DNA of 64,000 nucleotides. It comes from VXNE01 sp965217825. GTDB taxonomy: Bacteria; Pseudomonadota; Gammaproteobacteria; Pseudomonadales; Azotimanducaceae. The position numbers and the translations under genes were made by a program. Position 1 is the stretch's first letter; the number at the start of each line of letters is the position of its first letter. Below are positions 7,383 through 15,804 of this stretch, piece after piece. The DNA is taken from the NCBI GenBank assembly GCA_965217825.1, contig OZ244571.1, positions 868,001 through 932,000 on the forward strand. The letters run 5' to 3'. The notes below the pieces were generated by a model. The model made no database searches. It had not been told where the DNA came from and was given only the letters and a program-made list of their open reading frames with translations.

Positions 7383-8729
7383 ATGATGCATCCCATGATT
7401 GACGCCCGGGTCAGAGACATCGCCACGGAGATTTCGATGGCTGGCGGCCGCGCTTTCGTCGTGGGCGGCTACGTGCGGGACCTGTTGCGCCGCCAGCCGT
7501 CGAAGGACCTCGATGTCGAGGTATACGGCATGGATTTGGACGCGTTGCGGGACTTGCTGCAAGGTCACGGCAGCGTGCTGTCGGTAGGACGGGCTTTCGG
7601 CGTGCTGCGTCTCAAGGATCTCAATGCGGACTTTTCGCTGCCGCGACGAGACAGCAAGGTCGCGCCGGGGCATCGCGGTTTCGAAGTCGAGTGCGACTCG
7701 AACCTCGATTTCAAAACCGCAGCACGCCGCCGCGACCTGACCGTCAACAGCATGGGTCTCGACATTCTCAGCGAGGAAATCTCGGATCCCTACGGCGGGC
7801 AGCGCGATCTAGAACGCAAGGTCCTTCGCGCGGTCGATCCCGATACCTTTCCGGAGGACCCCCTGCGCGGCCTGCGCGTGGCGCAGTTCAGCGCGCGGTT
7901 CGACATGCGCGCGGATGCGACATTGGTGGGGCTCTGTCGGAAGCTGGATTTACGCGAGGTTTCCCCGGAGCGGGTGTTCGAGGAGTTTCGGAAGCTGTTG
8001 CTCAAGGGCGAGCACCCGTCTCGGGGGCTGGAGTTCCTGCGGGACTCGACACTGTTGCGGTTTTTCCCGGAACTGGACGCGTTGACGCGTCGCTCCGACG
8101 TTGCTGCGTGGTCGCGCACGCTGATGACGGTGGATCGGGCGACGAACCTTCGTCGAGGTGACGACGAGGACCTGGCCTTGATGCTCGGCACGCTGTGCCA
8201 TGCGCTGCGCCGTCGGGCGGATGGCGCCGGAGAAACCGAGCCGGTTGGCGAGCCGGTTGGCGAGCCGGAGGACATCGAGTCTCTGCTCGCGCGGATGCGC
8301 GCTCCGAAGGATGTCGTCAGGCGAGTCTCAGCGCTCGTCGAATACTGCCCGAAACCGGCCTCGTTCGTCGAAAGGAGCGCGGCACCGAGAGACTACCGGC
8401 GGTTGTCGAGAAAGCTTGCCGCGGCAGGCGTGACGTTGGAGCTCTTGGCTCGAGTGGCCGAGAGTGCGTACCCGGACGGGGCGGGGAAGCGTTTCCTCGC
8501 GCGGGCGCAGGAACTCGGAATTGATCGGAGCGGGCCGACGGATGCAGTCGGAGGTCGTCACCTGGTCGCTCGAGGATTCGCGCCGGGACCGCGCATTGGC
8601 GCGATGCTCGCACTGTGCCGGGATGTTCAGGATGAAACGGGATGGCGCGATGCTGACCGCATCCTGGATGAGGCGCTCACCCGCAATGAATGGGGCACCA
8701 GTTCCCTCTCTGCGCAGCCGAAACCTTGA
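7383..8729 (+). CDS. CCA-type tRNA nucleotidyltransferase / poly(A) polymerase family protein
   Basis: A 448-residue class II nucleotidyltransferase. The head domain shows GGYVRDLL (residues 28-35), KDLDVEVYG with the catalytic carboxylates, and RRRDLTVNSMG, all diagnostic of the CCA-adding/PcnB family; the RNA-binding helical region follows. It most likely repairs or adds CCA ends of tRNAs, although the tRNAs in this window already encode CCA. The fold alone does not separate CCA-adding enzymes from poly(A) polymerases. A 12-bp repeat near residues 286-296 encodes EPVGEPVGEP. Start choice among ATGs at 7383, 7386 and 7398 is uncertain, because no clear ribosome site is visible. It lies next to tRNA-Met but behind its terminator. 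Confidence 0.85.
   Translation: MMHPMIDARVRDIATEISMAGGRAFVVGGYVRDLLRRQPSKDLDVEVYGMDLDALRDLLQGHGSVLSVGRAFGVLRLKDLNADFSLPRRDSKVAPGHRGFEVECDSNLDFKTAARRRDLTVNSMGLDILSEEISDPYGGQRDLERKVLRAVDPDTFPEDPLRGLRVAQFSARFDMRADATLVGLCRKLDLREVSPERVFEEFRKLLLKGEHPSRGLEFLRDSTLLRFFPELDALTRRSDVAAWSRTLMTVDRATNLRRGDDEDLALMLGTLCHALRRRADGAGETEPVGEPVGEPEDIESLLARMRAPKDVVRRVSALVEYCPKPASFVERSAAPRDYRRLSRKLAAAGVTLELLARVAESAYPDGAGKRFLARAQELGIDRSGPTDAVGGRHLVARGFAPGPRIGAMLALCRDVQDETGWRDADRILDEALTRNEWGTSSLSAQPKP
8238..8270 (+). repeat. 12-bp tandem repeat in the nucleotidyltransferase gene
   Basis: GAGCCGGTTGGC twice and then a partial third unit, encoding EPVGEPVGEP. The core CCGGTTGG is the same as in the VWA gene repeat at 5680, and the reading frame is also the same, although the proteins are unrelated. 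Confidence 0.9.
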
Positions 8730-8754
8730 CACCGCGCACAGACGAACCGGACGA

Positions 8755-9348
8755 CTACATGTTGTCAGTCCGCGCTGCCCGACCGAGATAGCCCCCGTGG
8801 TGGCGCATACCCCAATCTCGCTTCGTCACCCCCTTCGCTTCCATCAGGGCCAGCGCGATGGCATCGCTGATCGCCAGCATGACGGCCATGGAAGAACTCG
8901 GCGTCAGGCTCAGAGGACAGGCTTCGGAGATAACGCCCATGTCGAGCACGATATCGGACAGACCCCGTAGATCCGAATCGGGGTGCGAAGTCACGCCGAT
9001 GATCTCCGCGACGCCGAGATGACGCGAGAACTCCATGATCTCCAGCACTTCCTTGGACTTTCCGCTAGTGGAAAACGCGATCATGATGTCGTTCTTGTCG
9101 ACGAGTCCCAGATCGCCGTGGGCCGCTTCCGCCGGGTGTACGAACACGGCGGGCGTGGCGGTTGAGCAGAGCGTCGCCGCGAACTTGCGCGCAATGTGGC
9201 CAGCCTTTCCAATCCCCGTCGTGATCACCTTGCCCTGGCAACCCTTAAGTCGTTCGACCGCCGCGACGTAATCGTCGGTGACGCGAATGCTTCCGATCGC
9301 TTCGGCTTCGGCGGCGATGACCGCCTGCATGCGTTGCTTGGTATTCAA
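8755..9348 (-). CDS. SIS-domain sugar-phosphate isomerase, KdsD/GutQ-like, without CBS domains
   Basis: Matches the SIS domain of arabinose-5-phosphate isomerase, which makes the precursor of Kdo for lipopolysaccharide. Motifs seen are TGIGKAGHIARK, VHPAEAAHGDLG, STSGKSKE, SEACPLSLTPSSS and a final HHGGYLGR that corresponds to the conserved HPGGxLG. The protein stops about eight residues later, so the two CBS domains of canonical KdsD (about 325 residues) are absent; it has about 197 residues. The likely start is TTG at 9348 (giving MNTKQRMQAV, as in relatives); ATG at 9330 is the alternative. The frame stays open far upstream, but that part is antisense to the next gene and is not used. It is divergent from the amidotransferase gene, with about 200 bp between. 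Confidence 0.82.
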   Translation of the reverse strand: MNTKQRMQAVIAAEAEAIGSIRVTDDYVAAVERLKGCQGKVITTGIGKAGHIARKFAATLCSTATPAVFVHPAEAAHGDLGLVDKNDIMIAFSTSGKSKEVLEIMEFSRHLGVAEIIGVTSHPDSDLRGLSDIVLDMGVISEACPLSLTPSSSMAVMLAISDAIALALMEAKGVTKRDWGMRHHGGYLGRAARTDNM

Positions 9349-9549
9349 TCCGGCATCCAGTTTTCGTGCGTTGTGCGGATGGTCGCTGTCCCGTCGGCAT
9401 TTGACAAGGTTCGCTCTTGCGGTGCGACGCGTGGCGCGTCGGCGCAACTGAACGCATCCGCCGCCGTCAGGGCCTTCAGCCGGGAGCGCGAGGGGGTGCC
9501 CCTCGCAAGAAATATGGCAGACTGCGGCAACCCCGATGACGACAAGGCC

Positions 9550-10266
9550 ATGCGAATCGTCGTTTTCCAGCATGCCAAGGTAGAACATCCAGGGATGTTC
9601 CGGAACCTGTTTCGCGAGGACGGTTACCCTTGGGATATAGTCGAACTCGACCGTGGCGACTCGATTCCGGACCTCACGCCCTATGATCTGATGCTCGTCA
9701 TGGGCGGCCCGCAGGATGTCTGGCAGGAATCCGAACACCCATGGCTGGCCGAAGAGAAGGCGGCCATAAGGCAATTCGTCATCGAAATGCAGCGCCCCTT
9801 CCTCGGCGTGTGCCTGGGTCATCAGCTTCTTGCCGCGGCCTTGGGCGGTGACGTAGGGATCGCGGAGACGCCGGAAGTCGGCGTCATGACGGTGGATCTC
9901 ACATGCGCCGGCAGGGCGGATCCGCTGTTTCGCGGTATGCCCTGTCCGATGACGGTGCTGCAGTGGCATGGCGCGGAGGTCTCGGCGTTGCCCGACGAGG
10001 CGACGGTGCTGGCAAGCTCCGCGCACTGCGCCGTGCAGGCGTTTCGGTACGGCACCCGCGCCTACGGACTGCAATATCATGTCGAGATCACCGGCGAGAC
10101 CGTCGATGAGTGGGCCGCGCTCCCCGTCTATGCGGCCGCGCTTCAGCGCGCGATGGGCGAAGATGCGCTTCCTGTGCTGCGTGGCGACGTAGCCGAACGC
10201 CTCGCGTCCTTTGGCGATGACTGTCGCAACTTGTATCGAAACCTCAAGCGGGTGGCTGGACGATGA
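9550..10266 (+). CDS. Class I glutamine amidotransferase (GMP synthase-like)
   Basis: A 238-residue stand-alone amidotransferase. The nucleophile Cys lies in FLGVCLGHQ, and the His/Glu pair in GLQYHVEI, which completes the triad. MGGPQDVW forms the oxyanion region. Such proteins release ammonia from glutamine for an unknown partner, or act as gamma-glutamyl hydrolases. The ATG at 9550 opens MRIVVFQHA; an ATG 39 bases earlier is possible. Its stop overlaps the start of the hexosaminidase gene by 4 bases (ATGA), suggesting one transcript of four genes. Confidence 0.88.
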   Translation: MRIVVFQHAKVEHPGMFRNLFREDGYPWDIVELDRGDSIPDLTPYDLMLVMGGPQDVWQESEHPWLAEEKAAIRQFVIEMQRPFLGVCLGHQLLAAALGGDVGIAETPEVGVMTVDLTCAGRADPLFRGMPCPMTVLQWHGAEVSALPDEATVLASSAHCAVQAFRYGTRAYGLQYHVEITGETVDEWAALPVYAAALQRAMGEDALPVLRGDVAERLASFGDDCRNLYRNLKRVAGR

Positions 10267-12212
10267 ACCTGATGCCCGTGCCACAGAAGCTGCGGCCCGG
10301 TAGCGGACACACGCCCGCAGGCAGAGTCGAAGCGAAGGGCGCGGCTTCCCCGCGACTGGCGGCGGCAGTGTCGCGTTTCGAGCGCCGCCTTGCGTCCATT
10401 GTGGACGGATCTGCGGGGGGCGATCCTAACCAGGGCTCCGTGCGGCTCGATATCGTTTCTGGACCCGCCTCGGAGTATCCGGCGCTCGGGGACGACGAGC
10501 GCTATCGAATCGACATCTCTCGTGGGCGCATAACCATCGAGGCCCCTGCGGAGTGGGGCGTGCTGCGCGCGCTCGCGACCTTGGCCCAACTGGTCCGGCG
10601 CAATGGCGGGGGACATTGCTTCCCGCATTGCGAGGTCGAGGATGCCCCGAGGTTTGCCTGGCGCGGCCTGATGATCGACACGGCCCGCCATTTCATCTCC
10701 ATCGGCACGCTGGAGCGGACATTGGACGTGATGGAGTTCTACAAGCTCAACGTCCTGCACCTGCACCTGAGCGACGATCAGGGCTTTCGGTTCCTGGGGA
10801 CGGCCTACCCGGAACTTGCCGACAGTCGTGCCCGCTACACCCAGGATGAACTGGACACGTTGGTGCGGCGCGCCGCCTCGCGCGGCATCCGCGTGGTCCC
10901 CGAGTTGGACGTGCCGGGGCACTCGGCGAGTTGGCTTGTGCCACATCCCGAGTGGGGGCTCGGCGAGCCGATATCGGCGGTCAGCAGACGTTTCGGCGTG
11001 CACGCGTGCTGTCTCGATCCGGACAACCAGGACGCCATGCGCGCAGCGGCCACGCTCTTTCGCGAGCTCGCTCAAGTTTTTCCCGATTCCCACGCCCACT
11101 TCGGAGGCGACGAAGTCACGCTGCCGGGTGGTCGAGATGCGAGCGGGATGCAAGCTGCGTTCAACGTGAGGATGGTAGAAATCCTGCATGGTCTCGACAG
11201 ATCGCCGGTGGCCTGGGACGAAGCTATCCAGCCGGACTTGCCCCGCAGTGTCGTCATCCAGAGTTGGCGCGGTGCGGGGGCGCGTAGCCGAGCGCTCCGG
11301 GCCGGCTTCGACACGATATATTCGGCGCCGTACTACCTCGACCTGTTCTATCCGGCCGATCTGCACTATGCGTTCGATCCGGAAACAGACGCCGGGGCAA
11401 ACCTCGCCGGCGACCCGCGGCTTGCGCATGTGCGCGATGGCGTGCTGGCCCTGTCGCAGCAATGGGACGTCGAAACCAGGGGGAAGGGTGCCACGGGCGG
11501 GGGGCGTGTATTGGGCGGAGAAGCATGCCTTTGGACGGAGTTGGTGACCGACGAGTTGCTCGACACGAGACTGTGGAGCCGCATGCCGGCCATTGCGGAA
11601 CGTTTCTGGTCTCCCGCGGACGTGCGGAACACGGCTGACATGTATCGCCGGCTGGCGGCCACGCAAGCAACCCTTGCGCGCATGGGTGTGGTTGACCTGG
11701 GCGCGGATGTGCAACAACGGTTGACGCGGGCGGGACTGTCGCTAGAGGACACGCTTGGGTTGATGCCGCTGATAGAGATGCTGGAACCGGTCAAGTGGTA
11801 CGCACGTCTGCTGGGCGGACAAGGTACAAGGCCGGGAGCGGTCGATACCGAACGGCCCTACGATGCGGACGCGCGGCTCGACCGCGTGGTCGACTGCATC
11901 CCTCCGGAGAGTCTTGCGGCTCGCCGAGTGGCGGATATGCACGATGAGGATCGCTTGCGGGAAATCGTTGCGGGATGGCGCAGTCAACGCGATCGGGTCG
12001 AGCGATGCTCGGGATGGGGTATCGTCGGGGAGTTGACGGAGATATCGGCGATTCTCTTTTCCCTGGCGGAAGAACTCGATGCCCACCTTTGCGGTCGCGA
12101 AGCTCGCGTTCCCGACGCGGCGCTTGAACCTCACGGGGAGTACATGCTGCCAGTCGCCCTGCATCTCGCTGAACGATTCTCACTGGCTCCACGGAGTCCC
12201 GCGTGTCCGTGA
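10263..12212 (+). CDS. Beta-N-acetylhexosaminidase, glycoside hydrolase family 20
   Basis: A 649-residue protein. A GH20b-like N-terminal domain (to about residue 120) is followed by the TIM barrel. The barrel has HLHLSDDQGFR and the catalytic Asp-Glu pair in HFGGDEV (near residue 283), where the Asp orients the substrate N-acetyl group and the Glu is the acid. It would release terminal GlcNAc or GalNAc from chitin-like or glycan substrates. No signal peptide is visible, so it may be cytoplasmic and act on imported oligosaccharides. About 170 residues after the barrel are unassigned. Both ends overlap the neighbouring genes (ATGA upstream, TGATG downstream), so it is translationally coupled in an operon. 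Confidence 0.9.
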   Translation: MNLMPVPQKLRPGSGHTPAGRVEAKGAASPRLAAAVSRFERRLASIVDGSAGGDPNQGSVRLDIVSGPASEYPALGDDERYRIDISRGRITIEAPAEWGVLRALATLAQLVRRNGGGHCFPHCEVEDAPRFAWRGLMIDTARHFISIGTLERTLDVMEFYKLNVLHLHLSDDQGFRFLGTAYPELADSRARYTQDELDTLVRRAASRGIRVVPELDVPGHSASWLVPHPEWGLGEPISAVSRRFGVHACCLDPDNQDAMRAAATLFRELAQVFPDSHAHFGGDEVTLPGGRDASGMQAAFNVRMVEILHGLDRSPVAWDEAIQPDLPRSVVIQSWRGAGARSRALRAGFDTIYSAPYYLDLFYPADLHYAFDPETDAGANLAGDPRLAHVRDGVLALSQQWDVETRGKGATGGGRVLGGEACLWTELVTDELLDTRLWSRMPAIAERFWSPADVRNTADMYRRLAATQATLARMGVVDLGADVQQRLTRAGLSLEDTLGLMPLIEMLEPVKWYARLLGGQGTRPGAVDTERPYDADARLDRVVDCIPPESLAARRVADMHDEDRLREIVAGWRSQRDRVERCSGWGIVGELTEISAILFSLAEELDAHLCGREARVPDAALEPHGEYMLPVALHLAERFSLAPRSPACP

Positions 12213-12649
12213 TGAAGGGACGCCTGTTTCTTGCGACGGCCGAGGGCTCCCATGCGCGATGTTTCGAGCAGCAGGCGCGCCGTTGTCTGAAAGCGATGCG
12301 GGCATGCCTGCTGGCGAGCCCGCTCCCGATGCTGCTGGTGGCTTGTGCGTCTTCTTCGCCTCCGCAGTTCCTGTCGGGCGCGGATATGGTCTACCCGCCT
12401 GCCGCGAAAGCCGAGGGTATAGAAGGCCATGTCGTCGTACGCTACGACGTGACTGCCCAGGGCATGGTGGTCAACGCCAAGGTCGTAGAAGCGGATCCAG
12501 AAGGCGTATTCGAGGAGGCGGCGCTTGCGTCCATCGTACGGTGGCGTTTTCGCGCGGCGACAGTGGGCGGCGAGTCCGTCAAGACGCCGGGGGTCCTCAG
12601 CACGTTGCGATTCAAACTCGGAGAAGAAGACGAATATGCCGAGTACTAG
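12212..12649 (+). CDS. TonB C-terminal domain lipoprotein
   Basis: A small protein with a lipobox (LLVAC) and a TonB C-terminal fold. The core YPPAAKAEGIEGHVVVRYDV and the end ASIVRWRFRAA match energy-transducer TonB domains. It lacks the Pro-rich spacer and transmembrane helix of true TonB, so it is more likely a periplasmic lipoprotein that borrows the fold. The ATG at 12212 overlaps the hexosaminidase stop (TGATG). The ATG at 12296, directly before the hydrophobic segment, gives a more normal lipoprotein signal peptide and is a serious alternative. The 3' end overlaps the next gene by 14 bases. Confidence 0.75.
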   Translation: MKGRLFLATAEGSHARCFEQQARRCLKAMRACLLASPLPMLLVACASSSPPQFLSGADMVYPPAAKAEGIEGHVVVRYDVTAQGMVVNAKVVEADPEGVFEEAALASIVRWRFRAATVGGESVKTPGVLSTLRFKLGEEDEYAEY

Positions 12650-13691
12650 TTTTCATGGACAGTGCTTGGCGGGCATTGCGGCGATCCTGCTGGCGGGTTG
12701 CGGTGGCGACAGCCTGACGCCGATCCTGAGTTGCGAGAACAGTTTCGGCATCGATGTCGATTGCGGGTTTCAGAATCCGGAGGATATGGCCCTGGCCCCG
12801 GACGGACGCATCATCGTCAGCCAGTTCGGTGGCATGGACGGTAGTCCGGGCAGCTTGGTCCTGTATGAACCGCAGACGCGGTCATTGACCACACTATTCC
12901 CCGTGCCATCGGCCAGAAGAGAGCCGGAATGGGGCGATCCGAGTTGCGCCTTCCCCAAGGCATTCTCGCCGCACGGCATCGACTTGCAGACCCGTTCCGA
13001 TGGACGACACCAGCTTGCGGTCGTCAACCACGCGGGTCGGGAGTCTGTGGAACTGTTCCAGGTCGCGGCAGACGGCGCATTGAGTTGGCGCGGCTGCGCC
13101 GAAGCTCCCGAAGGAGGCTATCTCAACGATGTCGTCGTGTTGCGAGAGGGTGGTTTCTGGGCGACGCGCATGTTGGACCAGGGCAGCGACACCTGGGCGT
13201 TCCTTCGCGCTCAACTCGGTTTCGACACTGGATGGGTCTACGTCTGGTCGCGGTCGTCGGGTTTCAGCAGACTGCCGGGCAGCGATGCGCCGTTTCCGAA
13301 CGGCATAGAGAAGTCGGACGACGAGCGTTACGCGTATCTCAATACGTTCTCGGGCGCGCGGAAAATTGATGTCGCGACAGGTGAAGTCGCGGCCGAGCGG
13401 ACAATGAAACCCCTGGATAACAGCTATTGGTCCGAGGATGGGCGTCTGCTCGTTGCGTCGCACACCGGTTCCATCGCCCAGATGTTGGCCTGTAGCTCGG
13501 TGCCCGAGGGGGCCTGCGGCATGCCTTTCGAGATCGTCGCCCTCGACCCGGAAGATCTGTCGGAGCAGGTGATCATCGCGCACGAAGGCGCGCCAATGGG
13601 CGGTGCCACCGTTGCCTTGCAGCGCGAGGGCGTCTACTACCTGGGTACGTTCGCTGGCGACCGCATAGGGATCGTCGATTTGTCACCGTGA
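12636..13691 (+). CDS. SMP-30/gluconolactonase-like beta-propeller lipoprotein
   Basis: About 351 residues, beginning with a lipoprotein signal peptide (GIAAILLAGCGG lipobox). The mature part has repeating blades with patterns such as NPEDMALAPDGRIIVSQ, FSPHGIDLQT, FPNGIEKSDDERYAYLNTF and SYWSEDGRLLVASHT. This resembles the six-bladed propellers of SMP-30 and gluconolactonases, which bind calcium and act on lactones. The enzymatic role is unproven. The ATG at 12636 lies within the end of the previous gene. It is last in the amidotransferase-GH20-TonB-propeller run. Confidence 0.78.
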   Translation: MPSTSFHGQCLAGIAAILLAGCGGDSLTPILSCENSFGIDVDCGFQNPEDMALAPDGRIIVSQFGGMDGSPGSLVLYEPQTRSLTTLFPVPSARREPEWGDPSCAFPKAFSPHGIDLQTRSDGRHQLAVVNHAGRESVELFQVAADGALSWRGCAEAPEGGYLNDVVVLREGGFWATRMLDQGSDTWAFLRAQLGFDTGWVYVWSRSSGFSRLPGSDAPFPNGIEKSDDERYAYLNTFSGARKIDVATGEVAAERTMKPLDNSYWSEDGRLLVASHTGSIAQMLACSSVPEGACGMPFEIVALDPEDLSEQVIIAHEGAPMGGATVALQREGVYYLGTFAGDRIGIVDLSP

Positions 13692-13745
13692 TCGTGCGGA
13701 TGGCCGCAAAGCCCCATTAGGAACTCCGGCGATAATGGGTTAACT

Positions 13746-14975
13746 TTGCTCTCTGTGGATGCCTTCGACGACATTCGTCCCTATCGCGACGACGAAGTAC
13801 CGGCGGTACTGAGCCGGCTGGTGGAGGACCCCAACGCGTTACGCGGGGTCGCCGGGTTCGCCGCGCCATGGTGTTACCGGCTTGCCCCCCGATTGACGTT
13901 GGCCGCGACGAAGCTTGGTTTGACGCGGCAGGTGCGTGAACTCGACTCGGTGGATGCGCTGCAACTTGCGCTGACCGCCTATTTTGAAAAGCTGATCCGC
14001 CGGACGACATTGGGTTTCACCTGGAATGGAGTCGACGCCCTCGACCCGAGCCAGCCGCATCTGTTCGTTTCCAACCATCGGGACATCGTCCTCGATTCCG
14101 GCTTCATGAACTACGCCCTGTGGTCGTCGGGCCGCAAGACCACCCAGATCGCGGTGGGCGACAACCTGCTCACGAACGGAACGGCGATTGATCTGATGCG
14201 GCTGAACAAGAGCTTTTCGATTGCGCGGGCCGAGATTGGGGCCAAGGCGCAGTTCGCCGCGGTGATGAAAACGTCCTGCTACATTCGGTCTGCCATCGAA
14301 TCGGGAGAATCCGTCTGGATCGCGCAGCGGGAGGGGCGGGCCAAGGATGGCGTCGATCAATCCAATCCGGCGCTGTTCAAGATGTTCCTGCTGGCCTACC
14401 GGGAAAAGTTCCGCTCGTTCGATGAATGGCTCGATCAGGTTGCCCTGGTGCCCGTCTCCATTTCTTACGAGCTCGATCCCTGCGCCGCGACGAAGGCGAA
14501 AGAACTGTACTTCATGGATCGCGACGGCAAGTACGACAAGAACGAAGGGGAAGACATCCGCAGCATGGCCACGGGCATCTTCGGCTTCAAGGGGAGGGTG
14601 CACGTATCCTTCGGCGCGAGGGTAGAGGGCGGATTCGAGCAGGTGGAAGACCTGGCCACCCACGTGGACCGGATGATCGTTCGTAACCTCAAGACTTATC
14701 CCACGCAGGTGCTTGCCCTCGACGGCTGCGCAGAACTGGATCCGCGGGTAAGAAAGGCGTTCTACAAGGCGCTCGACGGCTGCCCCAGGGCGCACCGCAA
14801 GTTCGTGTTGATGCAATACGCGAATCAGTTGCGACATAAACGCGACCTGGCGCGGAAATTCGAACTGAGACGGAAGTCGCCGACGCGCGCGGATCGGGCT
14901 GCAATGCCAGAACGCGACGAGCGCCTGACGGCTGAAGCTCACGATTCGGCGGGTCCCATAGATTCACGTCGCTAG
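13746..14975 (+). CDS. PlsC-like glycerolipid acyltransferase family protein
   Basis: About 409 residues. The segment FVSNHRDIVLDSGF near residues 103-116 is the acyltransferase motif I, and REGRAKDG near residue 197 is motif III. The usual spacing His-X4-Asp is not kept: here the Asp that could serve is at X5, or the nearer Asp directly follows HR. This variant recurs in some proteobacterial acyltransferases in my memory of the family. It would transfer a fatty acyl group to a glycerol phosphate or similar lipid at the inner membrane. The start is uncertain: TTG at 13746 or GTG at 13755. A GATAAT at 13731 has no good -35 partner. Its 3' end overlaps comF by 12 bases in convergent orientation. 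Confidence 0.78.
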   Translation: MLSVDAFDDIRPYRDDEVPAVLSRLVEDPNALRGVAGFAAPWCYRLAPRLTLAATKLGLTRQVRELDSVDALQLALTAYFEKLIRRTTLGFTWNGVDALDPSQPHLFVSNHRDIVLDSGFMNYALWSSGRKTTQIAVGDNLLTNGTAIDLMRLNKSFSIARAEIGAKAQFAAVMKTSCYIRSAIESGESVWIAQREGRAKDGVDQSNPALFKMFLLAYREKFRSFDEWLDQVALVPVSISYELDPCAATKAKELYFMDRDGKYDKNEGEDIRSMATGIFGFKGRVHVSFGARVEGGFEQVEDLATHVDRMIVRNLKTYPTQVLALDGCAELDPRVRKAFYKALDGCPRAHRKFVLMQYANQLRHKRDLARKFELRRKSPTRADRAAMPERDERLTAEAHDSAGPIDSRR

Positions 14976-15713
14976 CGTTCGGGCGGCGGCCCAGATGCGC
15001 ACCGTCGCGGCGCCGGCATCGAGCAGCGTCGCTGAGACTTCGGCCGCTGTCGCCCCCGTGGTCATCACATCGTCCACGACCGCTATATCCTTTCCAACGA
15101 AGTCCGGAGAAGCCCGGTAGGCTCCCAACTGGTTTCGTCGGCGGGCGGCCGCATCGAGGGATCGTTGCGGCGCGTCATGACGGATACGTTTGAGGCCGCG
15201 GTAGTCCACGGGCGCGGTGCCCATGGCGCGCGCAATTTGGGCGGCGAGTAGCGCCGCCTGGTTGTATCCGCGCTGAATCCGTCGTCGATACGTCAGGGGT
15301 ACTGGCACGATGACGTCGGGCGGATCGTCGAGTATCAACGCATCGGCCATCAGTGCCGCCAGAATTCGCGCCTCGATCAGTCCATTGCCGTGTTTCAGGC
15401 CATGTATCACCCTCGTGAGTGGCGGGACATAGAGATATGGCACCACGGCGCGAGCGTATGGCGGGGGAGCGACCTGACAGGCGGGGCAGTCCCCGTCGCG
15501 CGCAGGCGTTGGGATCGCGCAACGTGGGCAAGCACCGATATTGGGTCTCAGATCCGCTGCGCAAGCGCGGCAGAGATCCATGGCCCGATCGCTGTAGCTC
15601 TGGCATAGAACGCAGATGCCGGGCAGAAGTCTCCAGAACGTCACGACGATCCCACGGCTGGGGAGGCGGTTTATACCGCGATCAACGATCCCGGACTGCG
15701 CGAATGCCGCCAT
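14964..15713 (-). CDS. comF: ComF-family phosphoribosyltransferase-like protein
   Basis: A 249-residue protein with two CxxC pairs near the N-terminus (CVLCQ, CRAC, CPRC, CPAC), which form zinc ribbons, then a phosphoribosyltransferase fold with the PRPP loop IAVVDDVMTTGATAAE. ComF proteins help handle single-stranded DNA during natural transformation; related ones have other roles. The 5' boundary is uncertain: the ATG used gives a leader of about 25 residues before the first CxxC motif. It stands alone, convergent with the acyltransferase and divergent from the amidohydrolase. Confidence 0.85.
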   Translation of the reverse strand: MAAFAQSGIVDRGINRLPSRGIVVTFWRLLPGICVLCQSYSDRAMDLCRACAADLRPNIGACPRCAIPTPARDGDCPACQVAPPPYARAVVPYLYVPPLTRVIHGLKHGNGLIEARILAALMADALILDDPPDVIVPVPLTYRRRIQRGYNQAALLAAQIARAMGTAPVDYRGLKRIRHDAPQRSLDAAARRRNQLGAYRASPDFVGKDIAVVDDVMTTGATAAEVSATLLDAGAATVRIWAAARTLAT

Positions 15714-15804
15714 TGAGCGTGTAAGACCTTGGCGTCACAATTCGGTGCTATAGCGAGTTCGTCACGCCCCTTGGGGTTTTGATCGCGCCGCCGACGGAGA
15801 GACA

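Noticed and set aside
9349..10284. N-terminal extension of the SIS isomerase frame
   Set aside because: The extra 300 or so codons are antisense to the amidotransferase gene, and the SIS homology begins at the TTG at 9348.
10143..11717. Long minus-strand frame opposite the GH20 gene
   Set aside because: No motif, no start signal; antisense of a strongly supported enzyme.
13731..13736. GATAAT as a promoter for the acyltransferase
   Set aside because: No TTGACA-like hexamer at 16-18 bases upstream.
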